From assembly GCF_022834715.1 (NCBI RefSeq), contig NZ_BQKC01000001.1, positions 532,501-596,500 of the forward strand: a stretch of DNA of 64,000 bases, in the 5' to 3' direction. A program made the translations under genes and the position numbers. The notes beneath the pieces are model-generated. The model was given only the letters and a program-made list of their open reading frames with translations, was not told where the DNA came from and made no database searches. This stretch comes from Granulimonas faecalis (lineage in GTDB: Bacteria > Actinomycetota > Coriobacteriia > Coriobacteriales > Atopobiaceae). This document shows, piece after piece, positions 36,564-44,765 of this stretch. Every line of letters starts with the position of its first letter. Position 1 is the first letter of the stretch.

Positions 36564-37937
36564 CTAGGCGGCCTCGGCCTCGTCGGCCTTCTCCTCGGCG
36601 ATGACCTGCTTCTCCCAGGCGCGGAAGAACGGGTAGTAGATGGCCACGCCGATGGCGATGAGCACCACGGAGAGCACGGCGGCCCGCCAGTCGCCGCCGC
36701 AGGCCAGGAACGCGCCCACGGGCCCGGGCAGCGTCCAGGGGACGATGGCGCCCACGAACCGGCCCACCAGCCCCACCGACAGGCAGAGGTAGGAGATCAG
36801 GACGTTGACCACGGGGACCAGGATGAGCGGGATCATCATCGTGGGGTTGAGCACCAGGGGCACGCCGAACATCAGGGGCTCGTTGATGTTGAAGACGGCG
36901 GGCACGATGGTGGCCTTGCCCATCATCTTGCCGTACTTGGAACGGGAGGCAAACAGCAGCAGGATGGCGAGGCTGATGGTGCAGCCGGATCCGCCGATCT
37001 GGACGAACCACTGGAAGAAGGGCTCGGACACCACGTGGGGCAGGGCGGTGCCGGCGGCGTAGGCGGCGGCGTTCTCATCGAGCAGCACCAGCCAGAGGGG
37101 ACGGGCGATGGAGTAGACCACGGAGCTGCCGTGGATGCCGAAGAACCAGAAGAGCATCTCGAGGAAGACCACCACCAGGGCGGCGCCCAGGGTGTCGACG
37201 CCGGAGACCAGGGGCATGATCAGCGCGGTGATGAAGTCGTGGATGTTGAAGCCGCCCCAGATGCACACCGCGGAGAACAGGAAGAAGACGATGGCCGTGG
37301 GGATGAGGGCGGCAAAGGAATTGGAGACGGCCTCGGGGACCTGGGCCGGCATCTTGATGGTGAGCCTGTGCTGCACGCAGAGGCGGTAGATCTCCACCGC
37401 GGCGAAGGCGGCGATGATGGCCACGAAGAGCTGGCCGGTGCCCAGGTAGTTCATGTTCATGACGTAGGCGCCGTTGACGGCGGTCATGGCGTCGGGGAAG
37501 CCCGCGTCGGCCAGGGGAGAGGCGGCCAGGGCGGCGTTGATGGCGTCGTCGAGGTCGGGCATCATCACCGGCACGATGGTGAGCAGCATGGCCATGACCG
37601 ACAGTAGGCCGCTCATGAGGCCGTCCACCTTGTAGGAGCGGCCCAGGGAGTAGCCGATGCCGAAGCAGGCGTAGAGCGACAGGATGTACATGGACATGCG
37701 GTAGGGCAGCAGGATCTTGACGGCGTTGGCCTTGAGCCACGCGGCCAGGGCCCAGTCGGCGGGCATCTGGTTGTAGGCGAAGGCGATGACCATGAGGAAC
37801 GAGCTCACGATGATGAGCGGGAGGGTGGAGACGATGCCGTCGCGGATGGCACGTAGATGCCTCTGCTCGGCCACGCGGGCCATGGGGCCGGCGAGGTGCT
37901 CGTCGATCCAGGTGGACATGGACTCGAATGCGGCCAT
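36564..37937 (-). CDS. PTS transporter subunit IIC, lactose/cellobiose family
   Basis: 457 residues, polytopic. RVAEQRHLRAIRDGIVSTLP at the N terminus, the FAYNQMPADWALAAWLKANA loop and GSGCTISLAILLLFASRSKY with NINEPLMFGVPLVLNPTMMI near the C-terminal half are typical of EIIC Lac/Cel. It moves and phosphorylates the incoming sugar with the IIB and IIA encoded upstream. ATG at 37937 follows AAGGAGTACCC. Confidence 0.92.
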   Translation of the reverse strand: MAAFESMSTWIDEHLAGPMARVAEQRHLRAIRDGIVSTLPLIIVSSFLMVIAFAYNQMPADWALAAWLKANAVKILLPYRMSMYILSLYACFGIGYSLGRSYKVDGLMSGLLSVMAMLLTIVPVMMPDLDDAINAALAASPLADAGFPDAMTAVNGAYVMNMNYLGTGQLFVAIIAAFAAVEIYRLCVQHRLTIKMPAQVPEAVSNSFAALIPTAIVFFLFSAVCIWGGFNIHDFITALIMPLVSGVDTLGAALVVVFLEMLFWFFGIHGSSVVYSIARPLWLVLLDENAAAYAAGTALPHVVSEPFFQWFVQIGGSGCTISLAILLLFASRSKYGKMMGKATIVPAVFNINEPLMFGVPLVLNPTMMIPLILVPVVNVLISYLCLSVGLVGRFVGAIVPWTLPGPVGAFLACGGDWRAAVLSVVLIAIGVAIYYPFFRAWEKQVIAEEKADEAEAA

Positions 37938-37970
37938 GGGTACTCCTTAGGGTCGTGGGTGGCGAAGGCC

Positions 37971-38285
37971 TTAGGCCAGGTCGGGCAGAAGCTCGGCGAG
38001 CTGCGCGAAGAGCTTGGGGCCGCCCATGGGGCTGTAGGCCATGGGCTGGATGAGGCACACGGGCACGGAGGCCGCCTCGCAGGTGGCGGCGAGCTCCTTG
38101 AACCGGTGGCGCACCTGGGGCGCCACCAGAACCGCGTCGTAGCCCTCCTTGAGCTCGTCCTCGAGGGCCGAGGTGCCGCAGGCGGCCACCTCGAGGGTGA
38201 GGCCGCGCTTGGCCGCCTCCTTCCTCAGGGCGTCCTCGGCGATGGTGGAGGACATGCCTCCCGAGCAGACGACGAGAACCTTCAT
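37971..38285 (-). CDS. PTS subunit IIB, lactose/cellobiose family
   Basis: 104 residues. MKVLVVCSGGMSSTIAEDAL gives the phospho-accepting cysteine C7 and the P-loop that follows; APQVRHRFKELAATCEAASV is also family-typical. It passes phosphate from IIA to sugar bound to IIC. ATG at 38285 follows AAGGAAAGGAGCATGTC. Confidence 0.92.
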   Translation of the reverse strand: MKVLVVCSGGMSSTIAEDALRKEAAKRGLTLEVAACGTSALEDELKEGYDAVLVAPQVRHRFKELAATCEAASVPVCLIQPMAYSPMGGPKLFAQLAELLPDLA

Positions 38286-38319
38286 GACATGCTCCTTTCC
38301 TTGACGGCTGGGGTGCGGG

Positions 38320-38646
38320 TCAGACGAACAGGACGCAGAACACAGCGGCGAGGGCCGCAGAGAGGGCCGCCGCCACGAACCAGAAACCGGGGCAGGGCCC
38401 GCGGTCGTTCTCGTGGAAGAACTCCATGACGGCCACGGAGAAGCCCACGAGCAGGCCCTGGGCCACGGGCGTGGCCAGCGGGAGGGACGGGGCCAGCGGG
38501 GCGGTGAGGGCCGGGACGACGAAGACGGCGATGACGAGGGAGGCGGTGACCACGGCGGCGCTCACGAAGCCGAAGCGGGGAATGTCGTAGTCGGTCTCCC
38601 CGAGCCAGCGGCGGGCGAGGTCCGGCGTGCCGGCCGCCCTAGCCAC
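38320..38646 (-). CDS. Small membrane protein between PTS IIA and IIB, unknown
   Basis: 108 residues, not recognised. About 28 soluble residues (MARAAGTPDLARRWLGETDY) precede three hydrophobic stretches: FVSAAVVTASLVIAVFVVPA, a central LPLATPVAQGLLVGFSVAVM and a C-terminal FWFVAAALSAALAAVFCVLF. A charged loop, EFFHENDRGPCP, lies between the last two. The GTG start at 38646 overlaps the IIA gene by 8 bases, so it is translated with the PTS. It could be an accessory subunit of the transporter. Confidence 0.65.
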   Translation of the reverse strand: MARAAGTPDLARRWLGETDYDIPRFGFVSAAVVTASLVIAVFVVPALTAPLAPSLPLATPVAQGLLVGFSVAVMEFFHENDRGPCPGFWFVAAALSAALAAVFCVLFV

Positions 38647-38998
38647 GGTCGTGCCCCTCGAGGGCCTCGACGCGCCGCTCCAGGGCGTCGATGCGCTTGG
38701 CCTGAGCCACCAGGTGCCCGATGAGCGACTGGGCCTCGAGGGCGCACATGAGGTGGTCCTGGGCGTGGACGAAGATCATGGAGAGGGGGATGTCCTCTCC
38801 GGCGGCGGACCGCTGGATGAACTCGGTCTGGATGTTGTGGGCGTCCACGAGGTCCTGCTCTGCCTGGGCGAGGGCCTTGTCGGCCTCGTCGAAGCGCCCC
38901 TCCTCGGCTGCCGCGAGGGCCTCGTAGGCCTCCCCCTTGGCGTTGCCGCCGATGGCCACGATGGCGAAGGCTTTCTCGAGCGCGGTCTCCTGGTTCAT
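38639..38998 (-). CDS. PTS subunit IIA, lactose/cellobiose family
   Basis: 119 residues, helical. The active histidine is H78 in FVHAQDHLMCALEAQ, with D81 as the expected metal ligand of the trimer. GGNAKGEAYEALAAAEEGRF is the usual N-terminal region. HPr donates the phosphate. ATG at 38998 overlaps the murQ stop (ATGA), so the two are coupled. Confidence 0.93.
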   Translation of the reverse strand: MNQETALEKAFAIVAIGGNAKGEAYEALAAAEEGRFDEADKALAQAEQDLVDAHNIQTEFIQRSAAGEDIPLSMIFVHAQDHLMCALEAQSLIGHLVAQAKRIDALERRVEALEGHDRG

Positions 38999-39924
38999 CG
39001 CATCTCCTGTTCCTGTCGGGTGTCTTGGGCAAGGGCTATGGCCCGGCGCACGTCGCCGGAGGCCTGGGCGAGCAGGGTGTCGGCGGTCTTGGCGTCGACA
39101 TCGGCGAGGATGGAGACGATGGCCGGCTTGGCCATGCCGCCGGCGTCTTCCAAGGCCGCCTCCGCCCGGGAGGCGTCCGTGCCGCAGGCCTGCTCCACGA
39201 TGGACAGGGCCCGGGCCCGGAGCTTCTCGTTGGTGGGCTGCACGTCCACCATGAGGTTGCCGAAGGCCTTGCCCGTGCCCACCATGGAGCCCGTCGAGAT
39301 CATGTTGAGGATCATCTTCTGGGCCGTGCCGGCCTTGAGCCGGGTGGAGCCGGTGAGCACCTCCGGGCCGCAGGAGACCTCGATGGCGAGCCCGGCCATG
39401 GTGCCGATGAGGGAGGGGCGGGTGCAGGCCACGGCCACGGTGCGCGCCCCGCGCTCCCGGGCCCGCCGGAGGGCACCGGCCACGTAGGGGGTGCGCCCGC
39501 TGGCGGCAAGGCCCACCACCATGTCGGAGGCGCCCACCGAGAGCCCGTCGATGTCGGAGACGCCGAGGCCCTCGTCGTCCTCCGCCCCCTCCACGGCCTG
39601 GGTGAATGCCGGGGCGCCCCCGGCGATGAGGCCAACCACCACGCCGTCGGGCACCCCGAAGGTGGGGCGGCACTCCACGGCGTCGAGGACCCCGAGGCGC
39701 CCCGACGTGCCGGCCCCCACGTAGACGATGCGCCCCTGGGCGGCCAGGGCGTCCCTGCCCCAGGCGATGGCCTGGGCCACCCGGTCGAGCACCTCGCCCA
39801 CGGCCCGGGCCACCTCCCGGTCCTCCCGGTTCATGGCCCGGGCCACCTCCAGGGGGCTCATGGTGTCGAGGTCGGATGTCGCGGGGTTGGGACTCTCGGT
39901 CACGAGGGATTCGAGATCGACCAA
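38995..39924 (-). CDS. murQ: N-acetylmuramic acid 6-phosphate etherase
   Basis: 309 residues, SIS-domain lyase that converts MurNAc-6-phosphate to GlcNAc-6-phosphate and D-lactate. RIVYVGAGTSGRLGVLDAVE contains the sugar-phosphate loop and E84; E115 lies in EGAEDDE; GTAQKMILNMISTGSMV is the signature. The start is TTG at 39924, which follows GGGAGGAGC; a longer in-frame GTG/ATG-type start gives a non-homologous basic extension. In this operon it follows the RpiR regulator and precedes the PTS genes, which points to use of MurNAc-containing sugars. Confidence 0.94.
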   Translation of the reverse strand: MVDLESLVTESPNPATSDLDTMSPLEVARAMNREDREVARAVGEVLDRVAQAIAWGRDALAAQGRIVYVGAGTSGRLGVLDAVECRPTFGVPDGVVVGLIAGGAPAFTQAVEGAEDDEGLGVSDIDGLSVGASDMVVGLAASGRTPYVAGALRRARERGARTVAVACTRPSLIGTMAGLAIEVSCGPEVLTGSTRLKAGTAQKMILNMISTGSMVGTGKAFGNLMVDVQPTNEKLRARALSIVEQACGTDASRAEAALEDAGGMAKPAIVSILADVDAKTADTLLAQASGDVRRAIALAQDTRQEQEMR

Positions 39925-40027
39925 AGCTCCTCCCTTCGTTGTCGCTTTCTGTCGCCCCCTATCGTCGCCGTTCTCACAAGGTGTTCGTCTTGCCATCGGT
40001 AAATGACGTCTTTGTACCGCGCCATGG

Positions 40028-40080
40028 AAAAAAGAAGGGCCGGGAAAGGCCGTCTGCCGACAGAGCGCTACCGTCGGCAG
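40028..40080 (-). terminator. Terminator between the RpiR regulator gene and murQ
   Basis: On the minus strand CTGCCGAC/GTCGGCAG (40073-40080 and 40054-40061) form an 8-bp stem. It is followed by a second small GGCC-tttccc-GGCC hairpin and then CTTCTTTTTT (ending at 40028). It should end most regulator transcripts, so murQ probably has its own promoter in 39925-40027. The larger inverted repeat could also be an operator. Confidence 0.55.
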
Positions 40081-40146
40081 AATGGGAGGGTGGTGATATT
40101 CCAGTTTGAGTTCACAGCATGGGCCCAGGTGCCCCGAGCGGTGCCC

Positions 40147-41010
40147 CTATTCGGCCTCCCCGAGGGCCTTGTGGTGGTAGTTGCCGGCAAAGCGCTGGGA
40201 GGCGGCGTCGTAGTCGCGCAGGGCCACCACGGTGAACAGGATGTCCACCACGTGAAGCTGGGCGATGCGGCTGGCCATGGCGCCGCTCCTCAGGCCGTGC
40301 TCGCTCGCGGCGACGCAGAGGGCGACGTCGGTGTAGGGGAGCAGCCCGTGGCCGCTCACGGCCGCCGTGACCGAGATGACCGGTGCGCCGGCCTCCTTGC
40401 AGCGTCGGGCGCACTCCACCACCTCGCGGGTCTCCCCGGAGTAGCTGAAGGCCACGGCCACGTCGTCGGGGCCGATGTTCTTGGCGGCGAGGAGCTGGGC
40501 GTGCCAGTCGGCGTTGCAGGTGCACGGGATGTTGGCCCGGAGGAGCTTGAGGCCCAGGTCCTCGGCCACGATCTGGGACGCCCCCATGCCGAAGAGCACC
40601 ACGTTCTTGGCGTGGCCCACCAGGTAGGCCGCCCGGTCCACGGCCGAGACGTCGAGGGCCACGGCGGTGGCGTCGAGGGCGTGGACGGTGCGGCTGCTGA
40701 GCTTGTGGATCACCGACCGGGTGGAGTCGCTCCGGCCCACGTCGCCCATGGAGGCCCGGGCCGAGCGGCGCCGCACGGCGAGGTCGTAGATCAGGGCCTG
40801 CTGGAAGTCGCGGTAACCCCTGTAACCGAGCTTGTGGACCAGGCGCATGATGGTGGACACCGATGCGCCCGTGGCCTCGGCCAGGGAGCGCACGGTGAGG
40901 CCCGCCGCCCGCTCCACGTCGCCCACCACGTACTCGATGACGGGGGCCTCCGCGGGGCTCGCATAGCGCAGGTACTCCTCCAGCTTGAAGTTGGTGCCGC
41001 TGATCTCCAT
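40147..41010 (-). CDS. RpiR-family transcriptional regulator (MurR-like)
   Basis: 287 residues. The N-terminal RpiR helix-turn-helix has LTVRSLAEATGASVSTIMRL and VHKLGYRGYRDFQQAL; the C-terminal SIS domain has VVLFGMGASQIVAEDLGLKL and VAVAFSYSGETREVVECARR, which binds a phosphosugar. MurR of E. coli, which senses MurNAc-6-P, belongs here. The gene lies upstream of murQ on the same strand and probably represses the operon. ATG at 41010 follows CGGAGAGGCC. Confidence 0.88.
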   Translation of the reverse strand: MEISGTNFKLEEYLRYASPAEAPVIEYVVGDVERAAGLTVRSLAEATGASVSTIMRLVHKLGYRGYRDFQQALIYDLAVRRRSARASMGDVGRSDSTRSVIHKLSSRTVHALDATAVALDVSAVDRAAYLVGHAKNVVLFGMGASQIVAEDLGLKLLRANIPCTCNADWHAQLLAAKNIGPDDVAVAFSYSGETREVVECARRCKEAGAPVISVTAAVSGHGLLPYTDVALCVAASEHGLRSGAMASRIAQLHVVDILFTVVALRDYDAASQRFAGNYHHKALGEAE

Positions 41011-41042
41011 GGGCCTCTCCGGGCGGTATGCGGGCGACGACG

Positions 41043-41098
41043 CGCCGCTGTGGCGGGGTGTCTCGGCAAAACGGGGGTGCGGCCGCGCCACGGTGGCG
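41043..41098. repeat. Intergenic repeat element, copy A
   Basis: Two CGCCRC-N-GTGGCG palindromes (41043-41055, one mismatch, and 41086-41098, perfect), with centres 43 bases apart, flank GGCAAAACGGGGGTG. The same arrangement, spacing and central CAAAACGGGG recur in copy B upstream of pth. Copy A lies upstream of the RpiR gene and downstream of pth. Confidence 0.6.
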
Positions 41099-41120
41099 TT
41101 ATGGGCGGCGTCGACGGGGC

Positions 41121-41741
41121 TCAGGCCTGCCCCTGCCGCCTGAGCTCCCGCTCCACCAGGTCGGCCGCGTCGGCCACCGTGAGCCCGAACTCCTCCAGGA
41201 ACCTGCCCTTGAGGGTCCTCAGCACGAAGTCGGCCGGGTCCATGCGTCCCGGCGGGCGCCCGATGCCCACCTCCACCCGCTTGAAGTCGCGGGTCTTGAG
41301 CTTGTCGGCGATGGAGCGCAGGCCGTTGTGGCCGTCGAGGCCGCCGCCCGCCTTGTACTTGACCGCACCTGCGGGGATGTCGAGCATGTCGTGGACCACG
41401 AGGATACCCTCGGGCTGCACCCGGTGCTCCCGGGCCAGCTTGGAGACGGGGCCGCCGCTCGTGTTCATGAAGCTCTGGGGTTTGGCGAGGAGCACCGTCT
41501 GCCCCTCGACGGTGCAGGGGGCGACGAGGGCGCCGGCATCCTGCTTCCAATAGCCGGCCCCCCATCGCTCGGCGAGGAGGTCCACCACCTGGAAGCCGGC
41601 ATTGTGCCGGGTCTCGGCATACTCGTCCCCGGGGTTGCCGAGCCCCACGACCATGCCGATGGGCACGGGTGCCTTGGATGGGTTGGCCCCCCGGGGCCTT
41701 TTGCCGCCGGTGGGGGCCTGGTCGCGGTTCCTTGCTGCCAT
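41121..41741 (-). CDS. pth: Peptidyl-tRNA hydrolase
   Basis: 206 residues. Releases tRNA from dropped-off peptidyl-tRNA. MVVGLGNPGDEYAETRHNAG includes the catalytic histidine H46; PQSFMNTSGGPV, HDMLDIPAG and GGGLDGHNGLRSI are the other signatures. A 28-residue basic, proline-rich extension (MAARNRDQAPTGGKRPRG...) precedes the enzyme core. ATG at 41741 is chosen because CAAGGAGCACC lies directly upstream; an internal ATG at M30 would give a core-only protein. Confidence 0.93.
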   Translation of the reverse strand: MAARNRDQAPTGGKRPRGANPSKAPVPIGMVVGLGNPGDEYAETRHNAGFQVVDLLAERWGAGYWKQDAGALVAPCTVEGQTVLLAKPQSFMNTSGGPVSKLAREHRVQPEGILVVHDMLDIPAGAVKYKAGGGLDGHNGLRSIADKLKTRDFKRVEVGIGRPPGRMDPADFVLRTLKGRFLEEFGLTVADAADLVERELRRQGQA

Positions 41742-41838
41742 GGTGCTCCTTGCTGTCGAGGAGGTGACGTGTCCAGTATGGCCCACGGCGCCATTGCGGG
41801 GAGGCGGGGCCGCCATGGGCCCGGTGCCGTTGCCCTCC

Positions 41839-41895
41839 GCGCCACCGTGGCGCGGCCTTCTGACAAAACGGGGATGGCTCCTCGCCGCCGTGGCG
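41839..41895. repeat. Intergenic repeat element, copy B
   Basis: GCGCCAC-C-GTGGCGC (41839-41853) and CGCCGC-C-GTGGCG (41883-41895), centres again 43 bases apart, flank TGACAAAACGGGGATGG. It matches copy A at 41043-41098 but with the perfect palindrome on the other side. It lies upstream of pth. Confidence 0.6.
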
Positions 41896-42001
41896 CGGCT
41901 GGCCTTTATGGCGGTGCCACGGGCCCGGACCTGCGGCCGCCACCGTGGGGCACGGGGCCGAACCCGGCCGGTCGGTGCCTGCCCGCGCCCGGGAGACACA
42001 G

Positions 42002-42035
42002 AAAGCCCCCGTCCCCTCCTGAGGGAGACGGGGGC
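42002..42035 (-). terminator. Intrinsic terminator of the glmU-prs operon
   Basis: GCCCCCGTC and GACGGGGGC arms (one inner extension CCCTC/GAGGG) form a long stem; on the minus strand it is followed by TTTCT. It lies about 57 bases after prs. Confidence 0.75.
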
Positions 42036-42091
42036 GGGGCCAGGGTCCCATACTCGGGGGGCGGGGTCGCCCCGGGCCGAGGTCGCCGACC

Positions 42092-43090
42092 CTAGAGGTT
42101 CATGTCGGCGCCCACCATGCCGCTCACGCTCACCTCGTTGTAGATGCGCTGGATGCACTCGGCGAACTCGTCGGCCACCGAGATGGTCTTGATCTTGCCG
42201 TCGTAGCAGGCGGGGTCCAGGGGCACGGCGTCGGTGACCACGCACTCCACGATGGGGGCGTCCTCGATGCGCTCCACGCCGGGGCCCGAGAAGATGCCGT
42301 GGGTGGCGCAGACGTAGATGTCGCCGGCGCCGAGCTTCTTGAGCTCGCGGACGCTGGCGCAGAGGGTGCCGGCGGTGTCGATCATGTCATCGTTGATGAT
42401 GCAGGTCTTGCCCTTGATGTCGCCGATGATTCCGGTGACGGCGGCCTGGTTGTGCTTGGGGCGGCCCTTGTGGGCGATGGCCAGCGAGCAGCCGAGCATG
42501 TCGGAGAGCTTCTTGGCGGCCTTGGCGCGGCCCACGTCGGGCGAGACCACCACGAGCTCGTCGGTGTCGAAGTCCATGGCGTTGTAGTACTCGCCGAAGA
42601 GGGGCATGGCGGTGATGTGGTTCACCGGGATGTTGAAGAAGCCCTGGATCTGGTTCTGATGGAGGTCGAGGGTGACCACGCGGTCGACGCCGGCGGTCTC
42701 GAGGAGGTTGGCCACGAGGCGGGCCGTGATGGGCTCGCGGGGGGCTGCCTTGCGGTCTTGGCGGGCGTAGCCGTAGTGGGGGATGACCGCCGTGAAGGTG
42801 CGGCAGGAGGCGCGGCGGGCGGCGTCGGCGGTGATGAGGGTCTCCATCATCATGTCGTTGACGTTGGCGCCCACGATGGACTGGATGAAGAAGACGTCGG
42901 CCCCGCGCACCGACTCGTCGAAGCGCGCGTAGATCTCGCCGTTGGCGAACTTCTCGAGGAGGAGCCCCGAGAGCTCGACGCCGAGCAGGTCGGCGATGCG
43001 CTGGGCCAACACCGGGTTGCTGGAACCGGTGTAGAGCTTGAAGCGCTTGGTCATCGGTGTGATCTTGTTGAGGTCCTGATCCTGGTTCAT
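42092..43090 (-). CDS. prs: Ribose-phosphate pyrophosphokinase
   Basis: 332 residues. Makes PRPP from ribose-5-phosphate and ATP. FKLYTGSSNPVLAQRIADLL, the IPHYGYARQDRKAAPREPIT flag loop and the PRPP-binding KTCIINDDMIDTAGTLCASV identify it. ATG at 43090 lies 12 bases after glmU; the glmU-prs pair is conserved in Gram-positives. Its product feeds xpt and nucleotide synthesis. Confidence 0.96.
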   Translation of the reverse strand: MNQDQDLNKITPMTKRFKLYTGSSNPVLAQRIADLLGVELSGLLLEKFANGEIYARFDESVRGADVFFIQSIVGANVNDMMMETLITADAARRASCRTFTAVIPHYGYARQDRKAAPREPITARLVANLLETAGVDRVVTLDLHQNQIQGFFNIPVNHITAMPLFGEYYNAMDFDTDELVVVSPDVGRAKAAKKLSDMLGCSLAIAHKGRPKHNQAAVTGIIGDIKGKTCIINDDMIDTAGTLCASVRELKKLGAGDIYVCATHGIFSGPGVERIEDAPIVECVVTDAVPLDPACYDGKIKTISVADEFAECIQRIYNEVSVSGMVGADMNL

Positions 43091-43102
43091 GGTCGCCTTT
43101 CT

Positions 43103-44485
43103 CTACGACTCTCGGCTGGCGGCGCGCTTGGCGGCGTACCCTTCGACATTGGTCTGACGGGCCCGGGCGATGCCCAGGGCGCCGTCAGGAACGTCCTCGA
43201 CGATGCAGCTGGCGGCCCCGGTTATGACGTCGGAGCCCAGGTTCACGGGGGCCACCATCATGGTGTTGGAGCCGATGAAGGCCCGGTCGCCGATGGTGGT
43301 GGGGTTCTTCTCGTAGCCGTTGTAGTTGCAGGTGATCGACCCGGCCCCCACGTTGACGTCGTCGCCCATGGCGGTGTCGCCGATGTAGGAGAGGTGCGGG
43401 ACCTTGGAGCCGCGCCCGATCGTGGACTTCTTGATCTCCACGTGGGTGCCGGCCTTGGAGCCGTCCAGCATGTGGGTGCCGGGGCGCAGGTAGGCGCGGG
43501 GGCCGCAGGAGACGTCGTTCTCGATGAGGGCGCCCTCGGCCACGGTCTCGTCGACGGTGCAGCGGTCGCCCACCGAGGTGTCGGTGAGGCGGGAGTCGGG
43601 GCCCACGACGCAGTCCTCGCCGACGGAGGTGGAGCCCCACAGGTAGGTGCCGGGCAGGAGCTCGGTGTCGCGGCCCACGGTGACGCCGGGGCCCACCCAC
43701 ACGAGGTCGGGGTCGAGCATGGTGACGCCCTCGGCCATGAGCCGGCCGTTGATGCGGCGCTGCATGACCTTGGTGGCCTCGGCGAGCTGGGTGCGCGAGT
43801 TGACGCCGAGCATCTCGGTGTCGTCCTCCACGTGCACGGCGGTGACGGAGAGGCCGTGGCCCTTGAGGATCTCCACCATGTCGGTGATGTAGTACTCGCC
43901 CTGGACGTTGTCGTTGCCGATCTCGCCGATGTGGGCGGCCAGCTGGGCGCCGTCGAAGGCGTAGACGCCGGAGTTGCACTCGGTGAGGCTGGCGCGCTGC
44001 TCCTCGGTGCAGTCCTTGTGCTCCACGATGGCCACGACCTCGCCGGCGTCGTCGAGGACGATGCGGCCGTAGCCGGTGGGGTCCTCGGGCGCCATGGTGA
44101 GCACGGCGGCGGCGCGGCCGCCGTCGGTCACCTGGTCGGTGAGGGCGGCGATGGTGGAGGGCTCCACGAGGGGCGTGTCCCCGTACAGCACGGCCACGCA
44201 CCCCGAGGCGACGCCCGTCTCGTCGAGGGCGACCTTGAGTGCGTGGCCGGTGCCGAGGCGCTCGCCCTGGAGCACGCACTCGACGTTCTCGTCGGCGAGG
44301 AGCTCCCTGACCTCCTCGGCGCCGTTGCCCACGACCACGACGACGCGGTCCGCGCCCGCCTGGCGGGCGGCCTCGACCGCCCAGACCACGAGGGGACGGC
44401 CGAGCATCCTGTGGGCCACTTTGGGGTGTTTGGACTTCATGCGGGTGCCCTCGCCGGCGGCGAGGACGATGGCGGTGAATGCCAT
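43103..44485 (-). CDS. glmU: Bifunctional UDP-GlcNAc pyrophosphorylase / glucosamine-1-P acetyltransferase
   Basis: 460 residues. The N-terminal uridyltransferase has MAFTAIVLAAGEGTRMKSKH; the C-terminal left-handed beta-helix acetyltransferase shows hexapeptide repeats, including KKSTIGRGSKVPHLSYIGD and GAGSITCNYNGYEKNPTTIG. It makes UDP-GlcNAc for peptidoglycan. ATG at 44485 gives the family N terminus; the in-frame upstream extension is spurious. TATCAT on the minus strand at 44554-44559 could be its -10 box. Confidence 0.96.
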   Translation of the reverse strand: MAFTAIVLAAGEGTRMKSKHPKVAHRMLGRPLVVWAVEAARQAGADRVVVVVGNGAEEVRELLADENVECVLQGERLGTGHALKVALDETGVASGCVAVLYGDTPLVEPSTIAALTDQVTDGGRAAAVLTMAPEDPTGYGRIVLDDAGEVVAIVEHKDCTEEQRASLTECNSGVYAFDGAQLAAHIGEIGNDNVQGEYYITDMVEILKGHGLSVTAVHVEDDTEMLGVNSRTQLAEATKVMQRRINGRLMAEGVTMLDPDLVWVGPGVTVGRDTELLPGTYLWGSTSVGEDCVVGPDSRLTDTSVGDRCTVDETVAEGALIENDVSCGPRAYLRPGTHMLDGSKAGTHVEIKKSTIGRGSKVPHLSYIGDTAMGDDVNVGAGSITCNYNGYEKNPTTIGDRAFIGSNTMMVAPVNLGSDVITGAASCIVEDVPDGALGIARARQTNVEGYAAKRAASRES

Positions 44486-44600
44486 AGAAGGGTGCCTCCT
44501 GGGCAACGGGCCGCGGCCGTTGAACTCGCGGCACAGATGCATGAACGCCTTGCATGATAACGCAGATAGGAGCCGCTTCGGCGAGGCCGTGGGGAGCCCG

Positions 44601-44609
44601 TGGTACACT
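44601..44609 (+). promoter_or_regulatory. Extended -10 promoter element of tRNA-Gln
   Basis: TGGTACACT has the TGN extension plus a TACACT hexamer, 10 bases before the tRNA. A -35 box is not evident, which is acceptable for extended -10 promoters. Confidence 0.45.
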
Positions 44610-44619
44610 TGCCTCCCAC

Positions 44620-44694
44620 AGGGGCATCGTCCAACGGTCAGGACCCTGGTTTTTGGTACCAGTTATGGGGGTTCGAATCCCTCTGCCCCCGCCA
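44620..44694 (+). tRNA. tRNA-Gln (anticodon TTG), CCA encoded
   Basis: The cloverleaf folds: acceptor AGGGGCA/TGCCCCC, D stem GTCC/GGAC, anticodon stem CTGGT/ACCAG with loop TTTTGGT (anticodon TTG, reading CAA), T arm with TTCGAAT loop, discriminator G at 44691 and CCA at 44692-44694. The first acceptor pair would be A-C, a mismatch; tRNA-Gln typically has a weak 1-72 pair (U-A), so an open end here is plausible. The 5' end is set by counting back from T8. Confidence 0.9.
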
Positions 44695-44703
44695 GCGCGC
44701 GGC

Positions 44704-44735
44704 AGGCCGCCCGGCAACCGCCGGCGGCCTTTTTT
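44704..44735 (+). terminator. Intrinsic terminator of tRNA-Gln
   Basis: AGGCCGC and GCGGCCT arms extended by CGGC/GCCG enclose a short loop and are followed by TTTTT, starting 10 bases after the tRNA CCA end. Confidence 0.8.
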
Positions 44736-44765
44736 CATGCACGTATCGTCGGCGGTGCTGGAGGC

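Larger units (their letters stand above)
41742..42091. other. 350-base intergenic region between pth and prs
   Basis: No gene is seen on either strand. It holds the pth ribosome-binding site, the repeat element copy B (41839-41895) and the prs terminator (42002-42035). The rest is GC-rich without recognised motifs. Confidence 0.7.
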
